A stretch of DNA of 64,000 nucleotides from assembly GCA_946122785.1 (NCBI GenBank), contig CAMGYJ010000011.1:56966449-57030448 (forward strand). The letters are read 5' to 3'. The translations under genes and the position numbers were made by a program. Source of the DNA: Linum tenue. Its lineage: Eukaryota; Streptophyta; Magnoliopsida; Malpighiales; Linaceae. Below the pieces are notes generated by a model. It saw only the letters and a program-made list of their open reading frames with translations, was not told the origin of the DNA and ran no database searches. How positions within the stretch are numbered: position 1 is the first letter of the stretch; each line of letters starts with the position of its first letter. This document shows, piece by piece, positions 36,006-46,949 of the stretch.

Positions 36006-36311
36006 TAGGGGTGTCAGTTCGGGTCGAGTTCGGTTACCCGAACCAAAACCCGAAAAAAACTCAAAACTGAAATCACTGAAACCCGAACCCGATAAGGATT
36101 TTCGATTTCCGGTTACCCAAAACCCGAACGCCTAAGAATACAGGTTGAGTTCTATTCCTCGGAGGTTTTCAGCCAGAACCCGAAAAACCGATAAGCAAAA
36201 CCGAACCCGAACCCGAAACCAAAAAACCCGAAAAACCGAAAATGTATCTAATCGGATCGGTTTCTGGTAAACCTGAAAAACAGAACCCGAATGGACACCA
36301 CTAATTACTAC
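35998..36311. mobile_element. hAT-type MITE with 8-bp target duplication
   Basis: The 298-bp element spans 36006-36303, starts TAGGGGTGTCAGTTCGGG and ends CCCGAATGGACACCACTA. The perfect duplication ATTACTAC lies at 35998-36005 and 36304-36311. The interior is dominated by CCCGAACC/GGTTACCCG words on both strands. It is non-coding. Confidence 0.88.
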
Positions 36312-36946
36312 TCATGAACTCCCCTAGTCCTTGCAAACAATGGATCACATCCATTATAAATAAGGCGCATGAACCCTACAAGCGAAAAACAAAACAAAAT
36401 CAGGCTTATCGTTATTCATTTACATAACCAAAGAACCTAAGCTCTACTGAAAATCTGCATCAGTTATACATTCAATCTGGGGCAAAAACAACACACATAT
36501 TTCCTGTGATTCCACAGTGCAAAGCAGGAAAGAAGAGGCTAATCTGCGGCGATGGACACAACTGAATACGTAAGTATCCTTTTCAACTCGTGATATCAGT
36601 TCCAAATGATGTTGATTCATCAGGACATCCAACAAAAAAGGAAGGTTGAACAAAGAGACCGGATTCAATGTCCCAGCACTTCTCAAACTAACATGATTTG
36701 GTTGATCAGAGAGATCCAAACACAGTAATAAAAAAAAAAAAAATCGTCTACTCTCCTTCAATTAATTACATGCTTCTGATCCTAGGTTACATGATTCTCG
36801 AGATATAGAGCATGGGAAAAATTTATATCGCGGTTCTGGATTTACTGATTTTACCGGATTGAATCTGAGTTTGAACGAGGCCACATGCTTGTGAGGATCA
36901 AGTTGAATGGCGGCGGTGCAATCCAGAACAAGGAATTCGGTAATGA
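36312..36946. other. intergenic: ARPC4 3' flank
   Basis: Probably includes the ARPC4 3' UTR near 36947. A poly-A run lies at about 36729-36742. No gene is supported. Confidence 0.4.
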
Positions 36947-39040
36947 TCAAAGGAACTGCTTCAGGAACTCTGTAGCTACAAGCCTCCCTCTGGTGTTCAC
37001 CGACATTTTCAGGTCACTGATCTCCTTGTCAATATCCTGCAGTTTGAAAAGGAAGAAAAAAATGAGAAGGTGGTTATGTTCTCAGGTGAAGCAAGAAGGA
37101 TCAGAAGGGCTCGGATGGTGTAAGATATAAGAATAATGATCTGTGAATAGTGCACTATATCAAACGGACGGGACAGGCATGGTAGTTTGTAAATATTGTC
37201 AGGCACGGATCCATAGTGGAATAAGATCAATTATAACTCTGCATTTTTAGAGGACAGCATGTGCCAGTATTGAAATACTGAAGAAAGTGTCAGTTATCCA
37301 GTTAGCTCGTAAAGTTAGAAACTTGTTCAAGATGTGATGGGGTATGACTGAAAGATGCCAGAGGACATTAAAGAAACTCAAATGGTAGGCCATTGTGTCT
37401 GTACTTGTTACTAAACTTGTGGTGAAAATTGAGAGATAGAGAGGAAAGGTAAGTAAGTAATGCAGATTTGACAGAACCTTTTCCCGAGTAACTAGGAAAG
37501 CAAGGCAAGACAGCCCTCAGCATCAAGATAATTATACTCAGGATTAACTAACCAATTGAGCAAGACCAGACATAGACAAGGCTGAGGTTAATTGATTACC
37601 TCCATGAATTGCACAATGAAATCTATGAGCTTTTGCTTCTGCATTTCCTCACAATTGTAGTTTGTAACAAGAAAGCTTATATCATAACCCTGTGAGGTAC
37701 CAAAATGGGGGGAAAAATAGAAAACACGGAGTCAGTATGTTATCAACTATCTAGGCAAATGCTTATAGCAGTTCTCAATCTGCAAATGAGAATTCCCTCA
37801 CCTGTATCGGCTTTCGCCTCAGCACTTGAAATGCTTCTGCCCTAATTGACAAAAATCGAAGGAACTTCTTCGTCAGTATGTTTTCAAGTTCATCAGCCTG
37901 CTTTACCTGTCCATGGTGAAAAAGGGCATAAGAGCCCAAAACTATTATTACCGAGCTAACTTACAAAAAATGCAGCTTATTACAGTTTTCATTTACCACC
38001 AATTTGAAATCAAGTTCATGAAGTAGTATTATCACTAACCAAAAACACACACAAGTAAGCGTTGCCTTGAATGTAAAACAAATATTTCTACTGCCCGATA
38101 CGCACAAGGACAGCACAATGGACCTTTGCTTTACCTTAAGGCTTAGTCGCAATGAATTGATCGATGTTTCTATTAAGCATCTTTCAGCCTCATTTCGACA
38201 TATCAAAACCTGCAATGGTAAATGACACATTCATCGCATAAAGTATGTTTAGAGGGGCGTGTAACATCTCATGCCCCAGCATCGTACATTGCGAGAACAA
38301 GAACCTTACAGGATTCAGCAGAAGTTCAGAGCTTGTCCTGTAACATACAAAAGAACTAATCAACATCTATGCTAAAAAGTGCTTTGATCCCAATCATATA
38401 AACAACCAACCAACTAATCTATCAACGAGGATTACGTCAATTCATTTTTGAGACAGTTACTCTAAGAAGATCAATTCCTAGTGTCGCATGACAACATTGA
38501 ATCCTTCATTGTTCTTTCCCCTCCATAACCAATTCCATGTGCATTGCAGCAGAAATTTAAAAGAAAAGAAAAAACTTCACACAATAACAGAAGGGGGAAA
38601 AGAAAAAGAAGCAAACAAACAGTACTTTAGTTCAACCTCTGGCTTGTTATGCCTCTCGACTTCTTGACAAGGGAAATTCTGCAATTCAACCAAACACACC
38701 GTCAAACTCCAAAATCAAGTTCTTCCATTGCTGTCGTTCCCACATAGTTATGAACACAGAGAGCTTGATTCCTAAACAGTACCTGTAGGCACATGGCCGC
38801 CTCTAGGGTGTTCCTAATGCACGTCAAATACAGCCTCAGCGAACTCGCCTGCATAAATTACTGCAGCACTTAAAACCTAGCTCGCGAAACTATAAAGAAA
38901 ACTAGAGAGCCAATGCTCGAAAACCGACCCGATCAATTGAATTGTGATGTCGTATTTCCAGTTTCTCGGAAACCAAACAGATGCGATGAATGGAAATGGA
39001 AAGAAACGAGAAGATCAGCGAGAGTTTCAAGACTCACCAT
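36947..39040 (-). CDS. ARPC4: actin-related protein 2/3 complex subunit 4
   Basis: Core scaffold subunit of the Arp2/3 complex, which nucleates branched actin filaments; in plants the complex shapes trichomes and pavement cells. Eight coding exons (39040-39038, 38848-38783, 38678-38626, 38337-38310, 38209-38135, 37906-37802, 37689-37600, 37036-36947) give 169 aa, the family's usual length. Conserved blocks are [41 protein letters not shown]-like [46 protein letters not shown] and the C-terminal [19 protein letters not shown]. The first coding exon is the ATG alone, followed directly by GTGAGT, and the rest of that exon is 5' UTR. Site II-like GGCCCA motifs lie upstream. Confidence 0.93.
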
Positions 39041-39284
39041 TCCGGCGGACTGGAAATCGCAGAATTTCTCCTTCCTGTGAAATTGGAGACTATCGCCGTC
39101 GTCGGAGCAAGCGAGCGCCGTGAAGTTCAGAGCTCTGAATTGGGAAATGGCGGACTTCTTCTTCTGATCTTCCCGAAGGTTGGGATCTGTGCTAAATTGC
39201 GCTTCTGGAGTGTGATTTAGCTTAACAAGCGCGGTTAATTTGCGTCTGTCAGATCATTTTGGATCGAAGGAGTGCAGAATCGTA

Positions 39285-39341
39285 AGCCCACAGATGAGAA
39301 AAACGGGCTAAGAGTTAAGGCCCATGGGCTGATGGCCCATT
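39285..39341 (-). promoter_or_regulatory. site II-like GGCCCA cluster upstream of ARPC4
   Basis: AGCCCA, GGGCTA, GGCCCATGGGCT and GGCCCAT occur within about 57 bp, roughly 245-300 bp upstream of the ARPC4 start codon. TGGGCC/GGCCCA (site II, TCP-factor) clusters are characteristic of promoters of ubiquitously expressed plant genes. Function is inferred. Confidence 0.5.
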
Positions 39342-40298
39342 TGGCCGAGTAATTATTATATTGTAATTTGTAAGTCGTGAATCGTGATTAAAATGTTCTC
39401 CATTGCTAATGTTTTATGTTAATACATTTGTAATCATAATATTAGTGTTGTTAATATAAGGCTCACTTCGAATTTATCTTACTTTTAACCTAAAATCAAT
39501 TATATTAATGAAGTGAAGATTTCACGATCAAAACTTATGGGTTTAGGGTAGGGTTTATAATCATGATTATCCATTTGTGTATAACAAATGGATGTGTAGA
39601 ACCAAATTGGTCATCACCCCAGTCAAACATAAATTGATCCAATTTGCTATCAGCCACCATGTTATAATCTTCTCTATCTCCATGGTATATTATGTATGAT
39701 ATGTCAAATAACCTTCGATTCATATTTTCTTCTTCAAAATATATCAAAATAAATATAATTTTGTAGATTATGACCAATCGAATCCTTTTGTATCAACATG
39801 GTATATCATGACAAATTCTTAATTACCACTTTCTTGCACCGTGGTATTAATCTTCAGCACCATCGTGACATATCATAATGTATTGAAAAAAAAACACTTC
39901 ATTTAATATTTTCCTCCAAAATGCCAAAGTATGTGTCAATTTATGTATCATAAGTAATTTAGTTTTTGTACGTAAAAAGTTCGAATATGCGATAAAGCAA
40001 ACGAGATATATATAATCCGTTAAATGCACCAACTTGCTGTCAAGCTCAACCTCCCATAAATAATAAATAATAGTTTTGAACTTTATATTAAGTCAAATTT
40101 ATAAACTCGTGCACTATACATTTCGATCTCAATTTAAAAAACGGTTAGCGAGGTTAAGGTTTGAATTGAATTTCCCAATTTTTCTAAAAAAACGTGACTG
40201 ATTCACAACCAAGCATTTTCACTGCTAAAATTGGCAAACCAGCCCCCGCCTTCATCGCACGCCATTGCTCTACGAACAAACTTTCCTTCAATTCCATC
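39342..40298. other. AT-rich intergenic region with left copy of a direct repeat
   Basis: Contains the left copy of the direct repeat (39738-40024) and the upstream region of the small secreted-peptide gene. No other gene is supported. Confidence 0.5.
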
Positions 40299-40305
40299 TA
40301 TAAAA
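40299..40305 (+). promoter_or_regulatory. TATA box of the small secreted-peptide gene
   Basis: TATAAAA about 120 bp upstream of the ATG at 40426. Transcription would start near 40330 and give a short purine-rich leader ending AGAAGAAATAAAAATGG. Confidence 0.55.
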
Positions 40306-40425
40306 CCAAAAGGAAAAAAAGAAGAGCATCCATCAAAACATTGAAGCAATAGAAACTCATCCATCCAGCACTCACTCACCCAAAGCAAAACAATAAGCTA
40401 AAAGAAGAAGAAAGAAGAAATAAAA

Positions 40426-40674
40426 ATGGAAGGCAAGTGGAGCAAAGTGTGGCTGATCGCGGCCGTGGCGGCTCTGCTGGTGGTGGCGGCATCATCGCAG
40501 CGCGACGGCGACAACAAACCCGGGCTGGGCAGCGACTTCGGATCGGCTACCCTGGACGATGTCATCCCCGCCGACGTCCTCACCGGCGGGTTTTCCGGGT
40601 CCCCGAGCGGAGCTCCGGCCTCCGCCCCGACGGCCAGGGATGACGGAACACCCTCGCCATCACCTTCGTCTTAA
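40426..40674 (+). CDS. small secreted Ser/Pro/Ala-rich peptide (82 aa), function unknown
   Basis: I do not recognise the family. The single-exon frame has a good start context (AAAAATGGAAG) and a TATA box. Residues 1-23 form a classic signal peptide (basic KWSK, then a hydrophobic core of Ala, Val and Leu, with probable cleavage near ASS/QR). The mature part of about 58 aa is acidic at first (DFGSATLDDVIPADVL), then turns to SPSGAPASAPTA and a PSPSPSS tail. SP/AP/PS dipeptides are the substrates for hydroxyproline arabinogalactan addition, so it may be a short AGP-like wall protein, but there is no C-terminal GPI-anchor signal. A precursor of a signalling peptide is the alternative; no known peptide-hormone motif is visible. 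No cysteines. Confidence 0.65.
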   Translation: MEGKWSKVWLIAAVAALLVVAASSQRDGDNKPGLGSDFGSATLDDVIPADVLTGGFSGSPSGAPASAPTARDDGTPSPSPSS

Positions 40675-42680
40675 ATCTTAAAATATATTAAAGGGGTTCG
40701 AGATTTCGACTCATTTCATGTCAGCCTCGAATCGGTTTTAAACATCCACATAAGGATGTTTTAAAATAAGTCATTTGTTTTTTTTTGTTTTTGTTTCTTG
40801 TGATAATAAGATATCATTAGTAATAAACTAACAATTAGTTTTTAATAAAGTATAATGTATTTCTTAGCAACGTAAAAAAATTTGCACAATTGTAATTTTT
40901 TTTATATTCTAATAGCAAATTTTTATTGTTTTACTCATCAACTGGTTATCTATGATCTTAAAATGGTTATCTATGTCCAATCGATAGTATACCGTTGCAA
41001 GATCGTTGATAAATTAAAACAATTCATTCAACTAGCTTTATACGATATAATATCAAAATGAATGTAATTTTATAGAGAATGACCAATCTAATCCTTTTTG
41101 CATCAACATGGTATATCATGGCAAATTCTCACCACTTTCTTTCACCATGGTATAATCTCCAGCTTCACCATGACATATCACGGTATAACGTGATAAAAAA
41201 AAACACGTCATTTAATATTTTCCACCAAAATATATGTCAATTTGTATATCATAATTAATCTAGTTTTTCTACGTAAAAAAAAATTGTATGTACGATAAAG
41301 CAAACGAGATATAGTCCGTTAACTCTTACTACACGATGTAGTTGTCTAGCGTTGCATAATCACGGGGTATTTACTTTTTATGACATGATTGGTGATATGA
41401 TACAACTCGATAATCTTTCAAATATATCCTCTAATAATAAAATAGACAGGAGGAATGCATGTGAAGGTGAGCCGTTGATGTCGATATGGCCAAATTCGAG
41501 AGAATAGTACATGGCTTGATTCTAATATGAAAGTATTTTGATATTTTTAATATTGTTTTTTTTTTTTGTCGTTATAGATTGTAGATTGAATAGATACTAT
41601 AGAGTATTGCCCAATCAAACGCGATAGTCGATAAATAGTCGAATCGCTGATGAAATGAGCTTTTAACATTGTTTAAGATTAAGTAGTTTGATGGGAGGAA
41701 ATCATTCAAGGATACGTGATATTAGGTTCACATTAGGATTGGTATCTTGTCAATTTATGCGACTGATTTCTTGTCATTACAATCATGTTTTCTTTTGGTT
41801 ATATTATTAGATTATGGTCCACTAGATTCTTAGGCTTTGTTCTTCCACTCACAAGAGTTATTAAAATTTAAGTTAATATTCATTCGAAAGAGGAAAGAAC
41901 CTTCAAATAGGGTTGAACAAGACAAGAGTCAATATATCTAATATCATGATGAAAAAAGAAGGATAATCATAAAAAGGTTAAATAATTAACTAAAAACAAT
42001 TAAACTCTTAATGCATATGATATGTGGAGAGTTTCTGTTCCTTAAAGGTAATAACTTTTAGTTTTTTACGAAAAGGATGAGACTGACGTATTGATGTCTC
42101 GTAACTGGTAACTCTATATGTAAGAAGGGAAGCTACACAGATGTCTCGGCGTCAAGTTGGATGATGATTAGTGACTAGTCTTTGACTAGCCTCCCACCCT
42201 AATTCGAGTCATCTTTTTACAATCCGTAGTTTTTGCTTTGTTGTTAGTCCGTGTACAACTTCTCGTGTACATTGTAAATGCTCTCAATAAGTGATCGTGC
42301 GTGTTCATTATTACAAACCCCATGCAGCAAGACCCAAATGTAAAGAAGTGAGAATCCGAATTCATTGTGATCCACCCTTATTGAGTCGGCGATCTCTATT
42401 ATACAACAACATCTTAGTGCAACCTCAATTTATCTCTAAATGATATGAGTGAAAACATCGATGTTTTTTTTTTATAGGGGTGAACTGATTTTTAATAATT
42501 GGACAGGAGAAATTCATATAATTTTATTTAGAAAAGTTAATATAAAAGCTGGTTTAAGCAAGTTTGGAGAATTGCTGGACCAACATTTGGATTAGTTTTA
42601 GTTGTGCCATCTCCACACTGGTACTCTTTGGAAGAAATTAAACCACAAATTGCAGACGGCCAAAAGGTTAACTCGCAAGA
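40675..42680. other. AT-rich intergenic region
   Basis: Holds the right copy of the direct repeat (41049-41322). The rest is AT-rich and gene-free as far as I can see. The CT-rich leader of the CRCK3-like kinase begins near 42690. Confidence 0.45.
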
Positions 42681-42982
42681 ACACATCACTGTTGAGAGCC
42701 CACCATCCTCTCTCACTTTCCTCTTCCCTTCCTTTCTTCATCACAAACAAACGTCAGGCCGGTCTAGCTCACACTTCCCCATTTTTCTCTTTATCTTTTA
42801 TTTCCCAATTTCCATTTCGATTTCTTGCTGTTCTCCAACAGTTTCCCTCCACCTTCCTCTTCCTTATCCTCCCAACTCCTCTCTTTCTTCTCTGCCCGCC
42901 ATCTAATTCTGGACTGAAGTGGAATCGAGCTCAAAAGCTCAATCCTTTACTCTTTCCAGCTGCCCCACGGAGCTCCTCCGTT

Positions 42983-43039
42983 ATGTGGGTTGGTGATCTT
43001 CTGCGATTTGATTGTGTGGGCGAAGAAGGGTTTCGTTGA
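42983..43039 (+). promoter_or_regulatory. upstream ORF in the CRCK3-like leader (18 aa)
   Basis: ATG at 42983 opens MWVGDLLRFDCVGEEGFR and stops at 43039, 385 bp before the main start. If the leader is unspliced, this and later upstream ATGs would be met first by scanning ribosomes. Confidence 0.4.
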
Positions 43040-43121
43040 GCTTTGAGGAAAGGGTTGCAAGTTTAGAGCTTTGAATCCGATACTATCTCTGCTGTAGCAA
43101 GTGGGTATTTTCTTAATTGCA

Positions 43122-43205
43122 ATGCCAGTTCTTCGAGCAATCAACCGAAGGAATATAACTGAGTCTTTAAATGGGCGGCAGCTAGGAATGGAATCATGGT
43201 TTTAG
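43122..43205 (+). promoter_or_regulatory. second upstream ORF in the CRCK3-like leader (27 aa)
   Basis: ATG at 43122 opens MPVLRAINRRNITESLNG and stops at 43205. It does not overlap the main frame. A leader intron could remove it; no convincing donor/acceptor pair was settled. Confidence 0.35.
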
Positions 43206-43423
43206 TCTGGAGCTGACTTGAATCCAGTTCCCTGACAATTCTTGAAGATTGAGTTTTTGCGCGTGAAGTTTGCAGAATTCTTTGGGTTGATTTCCTCAGT
43301 CCTTTATGGGCAGGTCTGGGTTTGTGATATCTTCATTTGTTTCTTCCTTAGTTTTGGTCGCCATATGTTGAAACTACTAGCGATGTCCTCAGTATGTTTA
43401 GATCATTATCAACAAAGATTGAC

Positions 43424-46046
43424 ATGGAGAGATTAATTTCATTAAGAGTAATTGTCACCATATTGAGCCAATTGTTAGCTCTACAGTTTCAACATGTATC
43501 TGCCTATGGGCATAATGAGATTCAATCAAGGGTTTGTGGTGCTGATCGCATTTCCTATTCGAATAGTGTGGGTGGTGAAGGTTTCCTCATTAATGGAAGT
43601 GTTGTAGACTTAGATTCACTATGCAAGGCCCTCCATTTTCACATTGCGAGCGGCTGCATCTCTGCCGAAGACTACTTTATGAGCCTCTGTCGATCCGAAT
43701 CCGAATCCGAATCCTCATCAGGTATCTGCTGATAGTATATTGGTGTGGTTGTTTTCAATTAATGATCTTGTTTGCTTGTAATCCCTTGTAGCTTGGAAGA
43801 TACTCCTTAATTTGTTAACTGTTACTTGTAAGGGCAGGTAACCCACACCACAAGCCAGCAAGAAAGCTTCTACAAAAGGAGTTTAAGGAAGAATCATCCA
43901 AAGAACAGAAGGCAAAAGATCCAAGTAATAATCTTTCCGCGAAGCACATTGGGATAATAGCGACTGGAATCATTGCGATGTGTTGTGGTGTGCTCTGCCC
44001 CTGTATATACAAGAGAAGGAAGGCTACTTCACACACTGTTCTTTCTAAGGATCAAGTTTCAAGTGAGTCCTTTAAAGCTCCTTTTCATGTTTATAGTTGA
44101 TAGTTAGAGCTACATCGAATTTATTTCGTGCTTAAGTTGATAGTTACCTAACATAATCTCTAAAATGCTGTCATGTTATCATAACCGCAGTCGATTCAGT
44201 TTCCTCCTTCGATGCGCCGCCCTCTGTTCATGATAAAGTGCCTGCTAGTCCACTTCGTGTGCCCCCAAGTCCTTCTAGATTCTCACCGTCCCCTAAACTT
44301 TCTAGACTTGGGTCGGTTCATCTGAACCCGAGTCAAGTCACCAGAGCTACACGTAATTTCTCTCAGTCACTGAAGCTAGGTGAAGGAGGCTTTGGAACCG
44401 TGTACAAAGCCCACCTGGATGATGGGCAGATAGTTGCCATAAAAAGAGCTAAAAAGGTAAGGCCTTGAACATGTACCTAACTTAGAACCATTACTTTTTG
44501 ACCAGATGCTTTCTTTTTTCAAGTATACAATGCACAAGAATCCTATTAGTTTGTTGCTGTTTTAAACTATGCATCTTTTTGGTGGTTACTCGAGTGGGTA
44601 CCTGAAATGACTAGTCTTTTGACCAATTCCTAAAATATCCAAGAGGTCTCATGAAGAAGACATTTTTTATTCCTGGAACACCTTCCTTTATTTGCTCTTT
44701 GCTAGATTAAGGATTGCCCTAGCTCATGGCAGGGGTAGTGTTCTTTTGTGAAGAGTTCTTCCATGGTACAACTTTTTTGGAAATGTTACCAATGGAAGAG
44801 GGCTCCTCTCATGATTAGTGGGAACAGGCTTTCCATATCAGAGATAGGACCAGTTTTTTTTTTTTTTTAACTAACTAATTAACAGGAAGTTGGCAAAGTT
44901 GTAGGAGTTAGGAGCAGGGATGCTTAACAGTTTCAGTACTATGGGTCACTCATATCAATCAATTCTCTTGTTCATAGTTAGGATTTCCCCCAAGTTTTGC
45001 TGAATTTTCTCTCCAGAGATTGTTGAATGTCATGTTTGTTGTGTTCCTTCTTATTAGCTCAATCCAGTTTGTAGTTTTGTCTTGGGCATTCTGTTGGTTA
45101 ACTTTGCATAACCGAATGTAGGAACATTTTGAGAACTTGCAAACAGAATTCCTCAGCGAAGTTGATCTTCTGGCAAAAATTGATCACCGGAATCTGGTGA
45201 AGTTACTAGGTTTTGTCGATAAAGGACATGAGCGGCTTATCATCACAGAGTTCGTCCCGAATGGTACCCTCAGAGAACACTTGGATGGTCAGCGTGGAAA
45301 AATTCTGGACTTTAATCAACGGCTTGAGATAGCCATCGATGTTGCTCATGCTCTTACATATCTCCATCTATATTCAGGTTGGTCAAAAGATTGAACCTTC
45401 TTTTCTTTTAGTTCCATGTTATGCAAGTCCTAATATTTAGTTCCATAACAGAGAAACAAATCATCCATCGAGACGTGAAATCGTCCAACATTCTTCTAAC
45501 GGAGAGCATGAGAGCCAAAGTGGCTGACTTTGGATTCGCGAGGTTGGGTGTGGACTCCGACCAAACTCATATCTCCACCAAAGTCAAAGGCACAGTGGGA
45601 TACCTCGACCCTGAATACATGAAGACATACCAGCTCACCCCTAAGAGCGACGTGTATTCATTTGGGATACTACTCTTAGAAATTCTCACAGGCCGTCGTC
45701 CTGTGGAGCTAAAGAGACCTGCTCCTGAGCGAGTGACCCTTAGATGGGTAATCTTCTTTTAACCTTGAACAAGTCAAGCTTCCTTTAAAACCTTTTGACC
45801 GATTGATGTTGAAGCTTTGAACTACTCAATTTGCAGGCATTCAAGAAGTACAATGACCATGCAGTGGTGGAGATGGTGGATCCTTTGATGGAGGAAGTTG
45901 TGGACGCAGGTATACTGAGAAAGATGGCGACTTTGGCCATCAGATGTGCAGCTCCTGTTCGTAACGAGCGGCCTGATATGAAAGCTGTAGGAGAAGAGTT
46001 GTGGGGGATAAGATCTGACTACCTCAAGAGTTCTAGAGGAGGGTAG
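43424..46046 (+). CDS. calmodulin-binding receptor-like kinase, CRCK3-like
   Basis: Predicted membrane-anchored Ser/Thr kinase of the CRCK group, in which calmodulin binds the kinase region. Six exons (43424-43721, 43838-44062, 44191-44456, 45122-45377, 45452-45747, 45837-46046) give 516 aa. Residues 1-26 form a signal peptide, the short ectodomain (27-135) contains several Cys, and 137-157 form a membrane helix followed by KRRK. The kinase domain has the Gly loop GEGGFG at 238-243, the ATP-binding Lys259 (VAIK), HRDVKSSN with Asp356, DFG at 374-376, then [10 protein letters not shown] and [19 protein letters not shown]. All catalytic residues are present. An ATG 30 bp upstream (43394) is in frame and would add ten residues; I prefer 43424 because the signal peptide then starts cleanly. 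Introns 3 and 4 flank the [13 protein letters not shown] block. Confidence 0.9.
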
Positions 46047-46949
46047 AAAGAAATATCAATCATGTCGCGGTCAAACATGAACCTGGAGTCGAATCTTACA
46101 AGCATCTTCTTTCCCTGCTGCAGAATCCCACATTGTAAACAGACCCTTCTTTTTTCGGACGAAGTATAGTTTTGATTTGTCTAAGGTTGATTCCCATTTT
46201 CGGCGCATTGTATCATTGGCTTGATTGAGGTCGATACAGAAGCTTGGCTGTGTATGGTTACGTTCTTCTTCTTATCCTTCAAGCAAGTTCTGGCTTCTCC
46301 ATGTCTAGAGTTTGGCCAAGAACATGCTGCAGTCAATTCGAGCAACATATTCCTAATGTTGTACCAACTTTGATATTGATGAACTTGTTGCAAACATCCA
46401 ATTGTGACTACTACTGTTAGTTATTCCGAATTTGATTGTGTGCAAGTTTATTAAAAATCGAAATACAGTGATGAATCTAATAATGATCTCAAAGTTTCAT
46501 GATCATTTATGTAATTGACCCTCTACTTCCGCCTCTCTTGTTCTTCTCGCTGTTAGGTTTCCACAGAAAAGAAAAATTCAAATTTACAGTTGTGGAATTC
46601 TGGTGGATCTTTGGATTCTTCCCTTTTATCACAGCCAGTTGCAAACCAAGCAAGCCACAGTCAACTTTCAATTCTTCTCCTTCCTTTTTGATTCTTCAAC
46701 TGGAACTTGCATGACTCTGTTTCTTCAGGTAATTCTGTTTCCCTTCGCTTTCTTTACCGTTCTTAGCGAATTCTGTTTCTCTGGGTGGTTGTTTGATTTC
46801 CCATGGTCGCCAGTGGAAAACCCTGCTCTAGAATCTTGGAAAGTTTTCTACTTTAACTGTTTCAGCGCTCGATTTCTGCTACGTTTCCAGTGAAATGTCT
46901 TCATCATTCGTGCAGACAATGATGAATTTCTGCTGGGTTGCTTGAGAAA
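46047..46949. other. CRCK3-like 3' flank and LIP2p upstream region
   Basis: 46047-46450 is the likely 3' UTR of the kinase. About 46570-46949 looks like the leader of the octanoyltransferase, with a probable 5' UTR intron (donor TTCAG/GTAATTCTG at 46728-46729, acceptor near 46914) and a short upstream frame starting at about 46919. No separate gene. Confidence 0.45.

Larger units (their letters stand above)
39738..41322. repeat. pair of about 280-bp direct repeats flanking the small peptide gene
   Basis: 39738-40024 and 41049-41322 share long blocks in the same order: ATCAACATGGTATATCATG, CAAATTCT, CCACTTTCTT, CACC(G/A)TGGTAT, TTTAATATTTTCC, GATAAAGCAAACGAGATAT and TCCGTTAA. Divergence is moderate, with small indels. 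The repeats enclose about 1.0 kb that contains the gene at 40426-40674 and its promoter. They could be an old tandem duplication that lost one gene copy, or two insertions of one AT-rich element. Confidence 0.7.

Noticed and set aside
42602..43039. 145-codon open frame upstream of the kinase
   Set aside because: It lacks an ATG at its 5' end and overlaps the CT-rich leader; only the short frame from 42983 starts with ATG.
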